This document shows, one piece after another, positions 54,755 to 63,883 of a DNA stretch of 64,000 nucleotides (its first letter is position 1; every line of letters starts with the position of its first letter). Source of the DNA: Romboutsia faecis (GTDB taxonomy: Bacteria; Bacillota; Clostridia; Peptostreptococcales; Peptostreptococcaceae). The stretch spans positions 454,057 through 518,056 of the forward strand of contig NZ_JACRWE010000004.1 of NCBI RefSeq assembly GCF_014323405.1. The letters run 5' to 3'. The translations under genes and the position numbers were made by a program. The notes beneath the pieces were generated by a model that worked only from the letters and a program-made list of their open reading frames with translations, was not told the DNA's origin and did no database searches.

Positions 54755-55504
54755 ATGAGAATATTAGTATGTAAAGATTATGACGAAATGAGTAAAAAAG
54801 CAGCACAAGTTATATTAAGTCAGATAACTTTAAAACCAAATTCTGTACTAGGTTTGGCTACAGGAAGTACTCCAATAGGAATGTATAAAAATTTAGTTGA
54901 AATGTATGAAAGTGGAGTAGTTGATTTTTCAGATGTAATTACTTTTAACTTAGATGAGTATCATAAGTTGCCGATAACAAGTACTCAGAGTTATCACTAT
55001 TTTATGCAAGAGAACTTGTTCAACCATATAAATATTAATCCTAAAAACGTACATATACCAAATGGTATGACAGATAATATAGATGAAGAATGTGAAACAT
55101 ATGAAAATGCTATAAAAGATGCAGGTGGAATAGATATACAAGTGTTAGGTATAGGTAGAAATGCGCACATAGGATTCAATGAACCAACGGTTAGTTTTGA
55201 AAAAGGAACTCATCTAGTAGACTTGACTCCATCTACTATAGAAGCAAATGCAAGATTCTTTGAATCTATAGAGAATGTACCTAAAAAAGCTATAACGATG
55301 GGTACTGGATCTATATTTAAGGCTAGAAAAATAATGATGTTAGCCTATGGTGAAGGTAAGGCAGATGCAGTTTACAATACAGTTCATGGAAAAATAACTC
55401 CAGAAATACCAGCATCAATACTTCAATTTCATGGAGATATTGTACTGATTTTAGATAAAGAAGCAGCTAGTAAGTTAGATCCAAGTGATTATAAATTAGT
55501 ATAA
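54755..55504 (+). CDS. nagB: Glucosamine-6-phosphate deaminase
   Basis: 249 aa. Converts glucosamine-6-phosphate to fructose-6-phosphate and ammonia. Signature parts are LGLATGSTPIGMY (phosphate loop), FNLDEYHKL (catalytic Asp), LGIGRNAHIGFNEP, and ARKIMMLAYGEGKADAV. The frame opens at ATG 54743, but its next bases form GGGGGG, so ATG 54755 is the likely start. It lies 33 nt after nagR. nagA is not adjacent, so the deacetylase must be elsewhere. Confidence 0.94.
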   Translation: MRILVCKDYDEMSKKAAQVILSQITLKPNSVLGLATGSTPIGMYKNLVEMYESGVVDFSDVITFNLDEYHKLPITSTQSYHYFMQENLFNHININPKNVHIPNGMTDNIDEECETYENAIKDAGGIDIQVLGIGRNAHIGFNEPTVSFEKGTHLVDLTPSTIEANARFFESIENVPKKAITMGTGSIFKARKIMMLAYGEGKADAVYNTVHGKITPEIPASILQFHGDIVLILDKEAASKLDPSDYKLV

Positions 55505-55542
55505 TAGAAATTAAATTATAATTAAAATTTAATATAGAAAAT

Positions 55543-55575
55543 AAAAACCTCCTAAATGATTTTAAGAGGTTTTTT
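55543..55575 (+). terminator. Terminator of nagR-nagB
   Basis: The stem AAAAACCTC / GAGGTTTTTT is extended by TTTAA pairing inside. Confidence 0.85.
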
Positions 55576-55576
55576 A

Positions 55577-55840
55577 TGTTGGAAATTATGAACTAAAAAT
55601 ATTAAAAGATATATGTGTAATATTGATAAGATATAAGGATAGAATATAAGGTATATATTAAAATGTTAGATTCTTAAACTAAAATTGAAAAAATAAAGAA
55701 AACTTACTAAGATAAAAAAGTTAGAGATACTAAACTTTATAAATATTAATATAAACATAATATATTAAGTTAATCTATAAAGTCATTTAAAATACTAGGA
55801 TATACCTAAAAATAAAAATGAAAAAAATAATTAAAAACTA
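55577..55840. other. AT-rich intergenic stretch
   Basis: About 265 nt upstream of the XRE-cupin promoter. No open frame, hairpin or repeat stands out. Confidence 0.5.
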
Positions 55841-55907
55841 TTGAATTTAATTATAAAATTTTATATAATAACTTTTGTTGTTTAGAAATTTTAAACTGAA
55901 TGTTTAG
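55841..55907 (+). promoter_or_regulatory. Promoter and probable operator of the XRE-cupin/pot operon
   Basis: TTGAAT (55841-55846), 17 nt, TATAAT (55864-55869). About 10 nt downstream lies the inverted repeat GTTTAGAAATTTTAAAC (55880-55896), and a further half-site TGTTTAG is at 55901-55907. The position suits autorepression by the XRE-cupin protein. Confidence 0.65.
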
Positions 55908-55937
55908 TAATTATAACGAAGATAAGGAGGTGTAAAT

Positions 55938-56477
55938 ATGGATATAGGTGAAAAAATCAAGAGAATGAGAATAGAAAAACAGTTGACCCAAGAAGAATTA
56001 GCTAATAGGTGCGAATTATCAAAAGGTTTTATTTCTCAAGTTGAAAATAATTTAACCTCACCGTCCATAGCTACTCTTATAGATATACTAGAAATTTTAG
56101 GAACAAACTTAAGAGAGTTTTTTAATGAGATAGATGATGAGAGAATATCATTTACAAAAGATGATATGTTTGAAACTGAAGATGAAGAATTGAAATATAA
56201 ATTAAAATGGTTAATACCTAATTCACAAAAAAACCAAATGGAACCGATAATAATAACATTATGTCCAGGTGGGCAGTATAAAGAAGAGAAACCTCATGAA
56301 GGTGAAGAGTTTGGATACGTTCTTGCTGGTTCTATATACGTGCATATAGGAGATAAAAAAAGTAAGGTTAAAAAGGGAGAGAGTTTTTACTTTAAGCCTA
56401 GGGCAAATCATTACATATCTAATGTTGGTAAAAAGGAAGCTAGAGTGGTTTGGGTAAGTACTCCACCATCATTTTAG
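55938..56477 (+). CDS. XRE-family regulator with cupin domain (PuuR-like)
   Basis: 179 aa: N-terminal XRE helix-turn-helix (IKRMRIEKQLTQEELANRCELSKGFISQVENNLTSPSIATLIDIL) and C-terminal cupin_2 domain (EKPHEGEEFGYVLAGSIYVHIGDKKSKVKKGESFYFKPRANHYISNVG). Regulators of this layout control polyamine transport and use. It lies 18 nt before potA, so it very likely senses polyamine status and controls this operon. AAGGAGGTG, a full Shine-Dalgarno, precedes the ATG. Confidence 0.9.
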   Translation: MDIGEKIKRMRIEKQLTQEELANRCELSKGFISQVENNLTSPSIATLIDILEILGTNLREFFNEIDDERISFTKDDMFETEDEELKYKLKWLIPNSQKNQMEPIIITLCPGGQYKEEKPHEGEEFGYVLAGSIYVHIGDKKSKVKKGESFYFKPRANHYISNVGKKEARVVWVSTPPSF

Positions 56478-56495
56478 AAAAGAGGTGCTATATAA

Positions 56496-57539
56496 TTGAC
56501 AGATAATATAATAAGTTTACAGGGAATATCTAAAACTTATGAAGATAATACAGTTTTAGATGGTTTAAATTTAGATATAAAGAAAAATGAGTTTTTAACA
56601 TTATTAGGTCCAAGTGGATGTGGTAAAACTACTACATTAAAAATTATAGCTGGATTTGAGTATGCTGATGATGGAAAGGTATTATTTGAGAATAAGGATA
56701 TGAATAATATTCCTCCATATGAGAGAGCGGTAAATACTGTATTCCAAAAATACGCTTTATTTCCACATATGAATATTTATGAAAATATAGCATTTGGATT
56801 AAAAATAAAAAAAATGCCTAAAGATGAAATAGATAAAAAAGTAAAAGAAATGCTTAAATTAGTAGCTCTTGAGGGGTTTGAAAAAAGAAGTGTAGATTCT
56901 TTAAGTGGAGGCCAACAACAAAGGATAGCTATAGCGAGAGCTTTGGTAAACGAACCTAAGGTACTCTTACTAGATGAGCCTCTAGGAGCATTAGACTTAA
57001 AACTAAGACAAGAAATGCAAACTGAGCTAAAAAAGATACAACAAAAACTTGGGATTACGTTTATATTTGTAACTCATGATCAAGAAGAAGCATTAACTAT
57101 GTCTGATACAATAGTTGTTATGAATAAAGGTAAGATACAGCAAATGGGTACGCCAGAAGATATATACAATGAACCTGAAAATGCATTTGTTGCTAGATTT
57201 ATAGGTGAAAGTAATATATTCGATGGAATTATGCATGATGATTATAAAGTTGAATTCTGTGGGAAGAACTTTGATTGTGTAGATAAAGGATTTAATAAAG
57301 ATGAAAATATAGATGTCGTAATTAGACCTGAAGATATAAAAATGACTGCTGCAAGTGAAGGAATGTTAATAGGAATAGTAACATCTGTTGTATTCAAAGG
57401 TGTGCATTATGAAATAGAAGTTGATGAAAATGGTAGAAAATGGATAATTCATAATACTCAAAGTGCCAAGGTAGGAGAAGAACTTGGTATGGATATATAT
57501 CCAGAAGATATCCATATAATGAAAAAGGTAAGTGAATAA
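56496..57539 (+). CDS. potA: Spermidine/putrescine ABC transporter ATPase
   Basis: 347 aa. Walker [10 protein letters not shown], signature LSGGQQQR, Walker [13 protein letters not shown], switch THDQEEA, and a C-terminal TOBE domain ([13 protein letters not shown]...). It energises polyamine import. The start is TTG, 8 nt after AGAGGTG; no ATG fits. It is followed by potB after 2 nt. Confidence 0.95.
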   Translation: MTDNIISLQGISKTYEDNTVLDGLNLDIKKNEFLTLLGPSGCGKTTTLKIIAGFEYADDGKVLFENKDMNNIPPYERAVNTVFQKYALFPHMNIYENIAFGLKIKKMPKDEIDKKVKEMLKLVALEGFEKRSVDSLSGGQQQRIAIARALVNEPKVLLLDEPLGALDLKLRQEMQTELKKIQQKLGITFIFVTHDQEEALTMSDTIVVMNKGKIQQMGTPEDIYNEPENAFVARFIGESNIFDGIMHDDYKVEFCGKNFDCVDKGFNKDENIDVVIRPEDIKMTAASEGMLIGIVTSVVFKGVHYEIEVDENGRKWIIHNTQSAKVGEELGMDIYPEDIHIMKKVSE

Positions 57540-57541
57540 TA

Positions 57542-58384
57542 ATGAAAAGAAAATCTAATTCATACTTAGCTTCTCCTTATGTTGTATGGAGTATGATATT
57601 TATAGTAATTCCTTTATTTCTAATAGTATTCTTTGGATTTACAAAAGAAGAAAATGGTCAATATATATTTTCATTAGAGAATTTTCAAAGATTAATGGAT
57701 CCTATATTCTTTAAGGTATTTGCACGTTCTCTATGGTTAGCATTAGTATCAACAATACTATGTATATTAATAGGGTATCCGACAGCATATATAATTTCAA
57801 AAGCAAAGGTAAGTAGACAAGGTATATTAATATTACTTTTTATACTTCCGATGTGGATGAATTTTTTACTGAGAACTTATGCTTGGATGGCTATCTTGGG
57901 TAAAAATGGATTTATTAACACCATTCTTACTACATTAGGTTTTAATCCTATAAATATTTTATATACAAATACAGCTGTATTATTAGGTATGGTGTATAAC
58001 TTTTTACCTTTTATGGTACTTCCGATATACACGATACTTTCAAAAATGGATAAAGACTTAATAAATGCAGCAAAAGATTTAGGTGCAAATAGCTACCAAG
58101 TTTTTACTAAAGTAATATTACCTTTAAGTATACCTGGTATAGCATCTGGTACAACTATGGTATTTATGCCAGCAGTATCTACTTTTGTAATTTCAAAATT
58201 ACTAGGTGGAGGAAAAGTAATGTTAGTTGGGAATTTAATTGAACAGCAATTTATGACAGTTGGAGATTGGCATTTTGGTTCTGCCGTATCTATATTTATG
58301 ATGATATTAATTCTACTGTCTATGGCATTTATGAATAAATTTGGAAATGAATCTGGTAAAGAAGGCGGTGGATTAATATTATAA
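57542..58384 (+). CDS. potB: Spermidine/putrescine ABC transporter permease PotB
   Basis: 280 aa with six membrane helices. The EAA coupling loop reads DLINAAKDLGANSYQVFTKVILPLSIPGI. The N-terminal ASPYVVWSMIFIVIPLFLIVFFGFT is typical of PotB. Its ribosome site (AAGG) lies within the end of potA. The stop codon overlaps the ATA that appears to start potC. Confidence 0.93.
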   Translation: MKRKSNSYLASPYVVWSMIFIVIPLFLIVFFGFTKEENGQYIFSLENFQRLMDPIFFKVFARSLWLALVSTILCILIGYPTAYIISKAKVSRQGILILLFILPMWMNFLLRTYAWMAILGKNGFINTILTTLGFNPINILYTNTAVLLGMVYNFLPFMVLPIYTILSKMDKDLINAAKDLGANSYQVFTKVILPLSIPGIASGTTMVFMPAVSTFVISKLLGGGKVMLVGNLIEQQFMTVGDWHFGSAVSIFMMILILLSMAFMNKFGNESGKEGGGLIL

Positions 58385-59163
58385 AGAAACTAACGTCTAA
58401 TATATATTTAGGATTGGTGTTTATATTTTTATATGCTCCAATACTTGCACTAGCAGTTTTCTCATTTAATGACTCTAAATCAATGGGGAAATGGGAAGGT
58501 TTTACTTTAAAGTGGTATGAGAGTTTATTCCAAGATGAGAGAATAATGACTGCTTTATTCTATACAATTGTTATAGCAGTAATAGCTTCATTAGTAGCTA
58601 CTATAATAGGTACAATTACAGCAATTGGAATACATAATATGAGAAAAGGGAAATTAAAAAGCACATTATTGAGTGTGAACAATCTTCCAATATTAAATCC
58701 TGATGTTGTAACTGGGGTATCTTTAATGACATTGTTTGTATTTATTAATATGGAATTTGGATTTAAAACTATTTTACTTTCGCATATAGTATTTAATATT
58801 CCATATGTAATACTTTCAGTTTTACCAAAATTAAAGCAATTACCAGCTAATATTGAGGAAGCTGCAATGGATTTAGGTGCAACACCAATGTATGCTTTAC
58901 AAAAAGTAATAATACCTCAAATAAAGCCAGGAATAATATCAGGTATGTTAATAGCATTTACTATGTCTATAGATGATTTTGTAATAAGTTTCTTTGCAGC
59001 AGGAAATGGTGTTAGTAACTTATCTATTGAAATATACTCTATGACTAGAAGAGGAATAAGTCCTGAGATTAATGCATTATCAACAATTATGTTTGTTGTT
59101 GTATTAGCTTTGTTAATTTTAGCTAATGTAAATGGAGATAAAAAAACAGTAATAAACAATTAA
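58381..59163 (+). CDS. potC: Spermidine/putrescine ABC transporter permease PotC, apparent ATA start
   Basis: 260 aa if ATA 58381 is read as Met (MKKLTSNIYLGLVFIFLYAPILALAVFSFN), which is the normal PotC N-terminus. AAGGCGGTG (58362-58370) sits 10 nt upstream. The nearest standard codons, TTG 58414 and GTG 58417, lack a ribosome site and would remove the first eleven residues. Six membrane helices, with EAA loop NIEEAAMDLGATPMYALQKVIIPQIKPGI. The ATA overlaps the potB stop (ATAA), an arrangement like the common ATGA coupling. Confidence 0.9.
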   Translation: MKKLTSNIYLGLVFIFLYAPILALAVFSFNDSKSMGKWEGFTLKWYESLFQDERIMTALFYTIVIAVIASLVATIIGTITAIGIHNMRKGKLKSTLLSVNNLPILNPDVVTGVSLMTLFVFINMEFGFKTILLSHIVFNIPYVILSVLPKLKQLPANIEEAAMDLGATPMYALQKVIIPQIKPGIISGMLIAFTMSIDDFVISFFAAGNGVSNLSIEIYSMTRRGISPEINALSTIMFVVVLALLILANVNGDKKTVINN

Positions 59164-59189
59164 GATAAATTATTTTGAGGAGGGTGAAT

Positions 59190-60245
59190 ATGAAGTCTAA
59201 AAAGTTTATATCTTTAGCTACGATATTTACACTAGCCTCTACATTATTAGTTGGATGTGGTACTTCTAAGCCATCTAATGAAGTTCTCAATATATATAAT
59301 GTGGGTGATTATATAGATGAAAGCTTAATAACTAAGTTTGAAGAGGAAACAGGAATAAAAGTAGTTTATGAAACTTATGATACTAACGAATCTATGTATC
59401 AAAAAGTTAAGAGTGGAAGTACGAAATATGATTTGGTATTCCCATCAGATTATATGGTTGAAAAAATGATAAATGAAAATATGCTAGAAGAAATTGATTA
59501 TAGTAATATACCTAACTATAAATATATAGATGAAGATTTCAGAAATGCGGATTATGATAAAGGCGATAAGCATAGTGTACCTTATTTATGGGGAACTTTT
59601 GGAATCGTATATAACAAAAACATTGTAGATGAAGAAGATGTAAAAAGCTGGGATGTACTTTGGAATAAAAAATATGCAGGTGAAATTCAAATGCTTGACT
59701 CTGTTAGAGATAGTATGGGTATATCTTTAAAAAGATTAGGATATTCTATGAATTCAACTGATCAAAAAGAAATAGAAGAAGCTAAAGAACAGCTTATGAT
59801 ACAAAAGCCTATAGTTCAATCATATGTTAATGATGATGGAAAAGATAGACTAGTAGCAGGTGAAGCTGCTATGGGAATAGTTTATTCAGGAGATGCAATT
59901 ACATTAATAGAAAGTAATGATGATTTGGCTTATTCAGTTCCAAAAGAAGGAACAAATAGATGGATAGATGCTATGTGTATACCTAAGACAGCTGAAAATA
60001 AAGATTACGCAGAACAGTTTATAAACTTTATGTTAGATCCAAAAAATGCTGCTGTAAATGTTGAATATATTTGGTACTCTACACCTAATACAGGAGCGAT
60101 AGACATACTAGGAGAAGATTATATAGATGATCCTATTATGAATCCTTCTCAAGAAATAATTGATAAAAGTGAAGTGTTTTCTGACTTAGATGTAAATACA
60201 TTAAGATTATATGATAATGCATGGATAGAAGTCAAATGTGAATAG
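59190..60245 (+). CDS. potD: Spermidine/putrescine-binding lipoprotein PotD
   Basis: 351 aa. Lipoprotein signal with lipobox LVGC (C23), then a PotD/PotF fold: VLNIYNVGDYIDESLITKFEEETGIKVVYETYDTNESMYQKV, YDLVFPSDYMVEKM, VPYLWGTFGIVYNK and AMGIVYSGDA. It captures polyamines outside the membrane and hands them to PotBC. The frame opens at TTG 59175, but GAGGAGGGTG lies right before ATG 59190. Last gene of the operon; terminator follows. Confidence 0.93.
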   Translation: MKSKKFISLATIFTLASTLLVGCGTSKPSNEVLNIYNVGDYIDESLITKFEEETGIKVVYETYDTNESMYQKVKSGSTKYDLVFPSDYMVEKMINENMLEEIDYSNIPNYKYIDEDFRNADYDKGDKHSVPYLWGTFGIVYNKNIVDEEDVKSWDVLWNKKYAGEIQMLDSVRDSMGISLKRLGYSMNSTDQKEIEEAKEQLMIQKPIVQSYVNDDGKDRLVAGEAAMGIVYSGDAITLIESNDDLAYSVPKEGTNRWIDAMCIPKTAENKDYAEQFINFMLDPKNAAVNVEYIWYSTPNTGAIDILGEDYIDDPIMNPSQEIIDKSEVFSDLDVNTLRLYDNAWIEVKCE

Positions 60246-60246
60246 A

Positions 60247-60301
60247 TAAAACAAAAGCTATAATCAAAGAGATAAACTCTATGATTATAGCTTTTGTTTT
60301 T
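60247..60301. terminator. Terminator of the pot operon, shared with the convergent gene
   Basis: AAAACAAAAGCTATAATC pairs with GATTATAGCTTTTGTTTT around a loop with a small AGAG/CTCT stem. Confidence 0.92.
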
Positions 60302-60662
60302 ATAAGAAAAATAGGAATAGCAATAACCAGCTTAAACCACAAAAGCCTCTTCTGCGATTAGAATTACAACTGTTCATATTAGACTTACTAATGATACAAT
60401 TGTTTGTACTATAATTTATTTTGTTAAATTTATTACTTTGTCTTCTAGGTCTTTTTTTACAACACTTATTGTAACACATAGTGTTTACTGAATAAGGGTT
60501 TTGTAAAGTAGAACAGTTATTATTAATATTATTTCTATTTGTAGTATTATAATTATTAGCAGGGCATTTATATCTATTTATAACTTCAGGTTTCTTGCAA
60601 TAGCAAGGGTAATGATTACATTTAGTACAAAATACAAATTCTTTATAATTATTTTGGGGCAT
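60300..60662 (-). CDS. Cys/Asn-rich small protein with hydrophobic C-terminal tail
   Basis: 120 aa. The N-terminal CTKCNHYPCYCKKP and a later CYNKCCKKRPRR could bind metal or form disulfides. The middle is Asn-rich low complexity (NNYNTTNRNNINNNC), and the chain ends with RRRGFCGLSWLLLFLFFL, a basic patch plus a hydrophobic tail that could anchor it in a membrane. The composition resembles spore coat or exosporium proteins, but I recognise no family. GGGAGG lies 11 nt before the ATG. Confidence 0.6.
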   Translation of the reverse strand: MPQNNYKEFVFCTKCNHYPCYCKKPEVINRYKCPANNYNTTNRNNINNNCSTLQNPYSVNTMCYNKCCKKRPRRQSNKFNKINYSTNNCIISKSNMNSCNSNRRRGFCGLSWLLLFLFFL

Positions 60663-60851
60663 GACGCAAAAGCCTCCCTTTCAAAAATATAGTATTTTAA
60701 TAAATAATATGATTATAATAGATTTAAAGTTACAAGATATATTATATTTAGTGCTTAGATAACATTGTTCGATTTTTATTTATCGTAAAGTAAAGAAACT
60801 TATATATAACTATAGTATTATAAAGCTAGGAGAGAATTATAAGGAGGGGTT

Positions 60852-61820
60852 ATGGGGAAGAAAAAAATTAAACATCTAAAAGGAAGAAAAAATAAAAATA
60901 AAAAGATGAAAAGGATATTTTATATATTTTTCGTCTTTTTATTTATATTGGTTTTAATAGCAGGATTAAAATATGTAAAAGAAATGTATATGTCAAAAAA
61001 TATAGAGGATTCTAAAATAGAATTTTATATGGACATAGCAGATGAAGTAGGTAATGGGAAAATACAACTTAATTGGAAAGAGCTACTTGCTATAGACTTG
61101 ACTATATACGATGATGATTTAAGTAATGTAAAAAAGAGTGACGCTTTAAGTAGAGCTAAAAAGTTTATAAAATACTCTAAAGATAGATCTGGAAAATGGA
61201 ATTACACACTAAATAATTTAGACGAAGTTTTAGAAAAACATAATTTTACTGAAAGTCAAAAATCAGAGGTTAAGAACAATTTAAAAAAATTATCATATGT
61301 GTTTTTAGGCAATAAAAGATTAAATGAAAAGAGTCCTGAAGTTGTTTTTATAAATAAAATAAAAAGTATAGCTATAAAAAATTATGAAGAATATGGAGTT
61401 TTACCATCTATAACTATAGGGCAATGTATCTTGGAGTCTGGATGGGGAAATTCAGAATTAGCTAAAAGTGGAAATAATTTATTTGGAATAAAGGCTGACT
61501 CATCTTGGAGTGGTAGAAGTATTAATATGACTACATCTGAGAATTATGATGATACAATTGTAGCTGCTTTTAGGTCATATACTTCTATTGATGAATCAAT
61601 AGAAGATCATGGGAAATTTTTAAAAGAAAATCCTAGATATGAAAAGAGTGGATTGTTTTCTGCGAAACATTATACTTCTCAAGCTCAAGCACTAGAGGAT
61701 GCGGGTTATAGTACTAAAGAAGATAAAAATGGGAATAAGATATATGCAGAGATGCTTATCGATCTTATAAGAAAATATAATTTACAGCTTGTAGATTGTG
61801 AGTTATATCAAAGTGAGTAA
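60852..61820 (+). CDS. Membrane-anchored GH73 glucosaminidase
   Basis: 322 aa. A Lys-rich N-terminus, one membrane helix (about 21-40), an uncharacterised helical stretch (50-155), and a C-terminal GH73 domain from about 165. PSITIGQCILESGWGNSELAKSGNNLFGIK carries the probable catalytic Glu195, and FRSYTSIDESIEDHGKFL is the family's second motif. It should cut peptidoglycan between N-acetylglucosamine and N-acetylmuramic acid while held at the outer membrane face. AAGGAGGGG precedes the ATG. Confidence 0.88.
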   Translation: MGKKKIKHLKGRKNKNKKMKRIFYIFFVFLFILVLIAGLKYVKEMYMSKNIEDSKIEFYMDIADEVGNGKIQLNWKELLAIDLTIYDDDLSNVKKSDALSRAKKFIKYSKDRSGKWNYTLNNLDEVLEKHNFTESQKSEVKNNLKKLSYVFLGNKRLNEKSPEVVFINKIKSIAIKNYEEYGVLPSITIGQCILESGWGNSELAKSGNNLFGIKADSSWSGRSINMTTSENYDDTIVAAFRSYTSIDESIEDHGKFLKENPRYEKSGLFSAKHYTSQAQALEDAGYSTKEDKNGNKIYAEMLIDLIRKYNLQLVDCELYQSE

Positions 61821-61905
61821 GTTATATATTAATTAGTAACTAAAATTTATAAAAAACAATGATTTGATTAATTATTGTAAAATTTAAGAAAATTTAAAAA
61901 ATAAG

Positions 61906-61934
61906 TTGACTTTTGTAATAAAATATCGTAAAAT
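61906..61934 (+). promoter_or_regulatory. SigA-type promoter upstream of the SAM riboswitch
   Basis: TTGACT, 17 nt, TAAAAT; the start point would lie just before the riboswitch. Confidence 0.7.
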
Positions 61935-61958
61935 TATTGTAAAGTTAATAGAGAATAC

Positions 61959-62060
61959 TTTTATCAAGAGAGGTGGAGGGACTGGCCCATTGAAACCCAG
62001 CAACCAGCATAATTATATGTAAAGGTGCTAAATCCTGCAGTATTTTACTGGAAGATAAAC
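61959..62060 (+). promoter_or_regulatory. SAM-I riboswitch (S-box)
   Basis: The core reads ATCAAGAGAGGTGGAGGGAC, TGGCCC, GAAACCCAGCAACC, AAGGTGCTAAATCC, GGAAGATAA. P1 forms between TTATC and GATAA. Binding of S-adenosylmethionine should favour the terminator that follows and so cut expression of the transporter. Confidence 0.97.
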
Positions 62061-62074
62061 ATTATTGGATAAGT

Positions 62075-62104
62075 AAGCCTGAGTTTATACTCAGGCTTTA
62101 ATAA
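62075..62104 (+). terminator. Riboswitch-controlled terminator
   Basis: The stem AAGCCTGAGT / ACTCAGGCTT around TTAT is followed by TAATAATTT. Confidence 0.88.
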
Positions 62105-62136
62105 TTTATTAAAACTGAGTTAGAAGAGGTGATTAT

Positions 62137-63453
62137 ATGAAAAATGAAAGAAAAAAGGGTAGTTTATATGCATTGCTGCCATTAGCTGTATTTTTACTAT
62201 TATTTGTAGGATCAGGAATTATAACAGGTGATTTTTATAAGATGCCAGTACTTGTAGCGTTTATAATATCAACAGCAGTAGCATTATTATCGAATAGAAA
62301 AGAAAGTATGAATAAAAAGATGGATGTATTTTGTAAGGGAGCTGGAAATTCAGATATTATATCTATGTGTATAATATTCTTGTTAGCAGGTGCATTTGGT
62401 ACAGTTACTAAAACTATAGGAGGAGTTGATTCTATAGTAAACTTAAGTTTATCTATATTACCAGCCAATTTAGTAGTAGTTGGACTTTTCCTTATAGGAT
62501 GCTTTATCTCATTATCAATGGGAACATCAGTTGGGACAATAGCAGCAATAGCGCCTATAGGTATAGGAGTTGCTGAAGCAACTGGAATACCTGTAGCACT
62601 AGTATTAGGTGCTGTAGTTGGTGGAGCTATGTTTGGAGATAACTTATCAATGATATCTGATACAACTATAGCTGCGGTTAGAACGCAAGGGTGTGAGTTA
62701 AAAGATAAATTTAAAGTTAATTTCTCAATAGTATTACCAGCAGCGATAATAACAGTAATATTAATTGCAGTAAAAACATCAAGCTATAATGTTGAATTAA
62801 ATGAGGTTTATACTTATGAATTGATTAAGATAGTTCCTTATTTAGTAGTATTAATAGGTGCATTATTAGGAATCAATGTTTTTGTTTTACTTAGTGGAGG
62901 AACAATATTTGCTTCATTAGTGGGAATATACACAGGCTCATTTGATTTATTTGGAGCAATAGAGTCTATAAATGTAGGAATGTCAGGAATGTTTGAGTTA
63001 TCCATGATATCAATAACTATAGGTGGGTTAGTGGAACTTATAAAGCTTAATGGCGGAATTGACTTTATATTATATTTTATAAGCGGCAGAATAAAATCTA
63101 AAAAAGGTGCAGAAATTGGCATAGCAGCATTAGCGAGTATAGTAGATTTGTGCACAGCAAACAATACAATAGCTATAGTAATGGCAGGTCCATTGGCTAA
63201 AAATATTTCTGATGAATTTAAAATTGATCCAAGAAGATCCGCTAGTATATTAGATATATTTTCAGCTTGTTGGCAAGGAATAATACCTTATGGAGCTCAA
63301 CTATTAACAGCAGCAGGGTTAGTAGCGATATCTCCAGTTGAGATAATACCTTATTTATATTATCCAGGATTAATGGGTATATTTGGAATACTTGCTATAT
63401 TGTTTGGCGTACCAAAATTAAAATCTAGTAATACAAGTGAAAATATAGCATAA
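62137..63453 (+). CDS. metT: NhaC-type antiporter-family transporter, likely methionine uptake (MetT)
   Basis: 438 aa with about eleven membrane helices. ISLSMGTSVGTIAAIAPIGIGVAEATGIPVALVLGAVVGGAMFGDNLSMISDTTIAA is the conserved NhaC-family core (GD.LS.ISDTT). Although related to sodium/proton antiporters, members behind S-boxes have been predicted to import methionine (MetT, from comparative riboswitch studies). The SAM riboswitch here supports that. AGAGGTGAT precedes the ATG. Single gene with its own terminator. Confidence 0.85.
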   Translation: MKNERKKGSLYALLPLAVFLLLFVGSGIITGDFYKMPVLVAFIISTAVALLSNRKESMNKKMDVFCKGAGNSDIISMCIIFLLAGAFGTVTKTIGGVDSIVNLSLSILPANLVVVGLFLIGCFISLSMGTSVGTIAAIAPIGIGVAEATGIPVALVLGAVVGGAMFGDNLSMISDTTIAAVRTQGCELKDKFKVNFSIVLPAAIITVILIAVKTSSYNVELNEVYTYELIKIVPYLVVLIGALLGINVFVLLSGGTIFASLVGIYTGSFDLFGAIESINVGMSGMFELSMISITIGGLVELIKLNGGIDFILYFISGRIKSKKGAEIGIAALASIVDLCTANNTIAIVMAGPLAKNISDEFKIDPRRSASILDIFSACWQGIIPYGAQLLTAAGLVAISPVEIIPYLYYPGLMGIFGILAILFGVPKLKSSNTSENIA

Positions 63454-63472
63454 TTATAAATTTAGTTATAGT

Positions 63473-63512
63473 AATGAGTTTCTTATAAATTTAAGAAACT
63501 CATTTTTTATTA
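63473..63512 (+). terminator. Terminator after metT
   Basis: A 13-bp stem AATGAGTTTCTTA / TAAGAAACTCATT is followed by TTTTATTATTTT. Confidence 0.92.
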
Positions 63513-63708
63513 TTTTATTTTAATTGGAGTACTTAGAGTTTATCTAGAAATAATTATATAAATATAATAATATTTATGAATAAAAAGCTAAAAATGATAG
63601 ATAATATTAAGGCAATAAAAAAATATATAGAAATACCAATATGAGCAAGATAATAATATCAATCAATAAATATTTAAAATAAAAAATAAAAAAGTTTATA
63701 AAAAAGTA
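63513..63708. other. AT-rich spacer before the rRNA operon
   Basis: About 200 nt of very AT-rich sequence upstream of the rRNA promoter, as expected for an UP-element region. No gene seen. Confidence 0.5.
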
Positions 63709-63737
63709 TTGACGTAAAATTATAAAGATGGTAAAGT
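63709..63737 (+). promoter_or_regulatory. rRNA operon promoter
   Basis: TTGACG, 17 nt, TAAAGT. The leader to 63883 contains a GTCC-AAAAGAAAA-GGAC hairpin (around 63746-63764) and GAACTTTGAAAATTAAACAG, typical of clostridial rRNA leaders. Confidence 0.75.
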
Positions 63738-63883
63738 ATAACTTGTCCAAAAGAAAAGGACAAAACAGTTAAGAACTTTGAAAATTAAACAGTAGGTTAA
63801 TTTATAAAATTAATTCTTATAAAGAATTATTCGAAACAACCAAACAAAGCCAGATATATAACAGTATCTGAGCCCATCAACTT

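Larger units (their letters stand above)
61821..62136. other. Intergenic region holding promoter, SAM riboswitch and terminator
   Basis: 316 nt without a gene. It is filled by the leader of the methionine-transporter gene described in the next entries. Confidence 0.8.
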
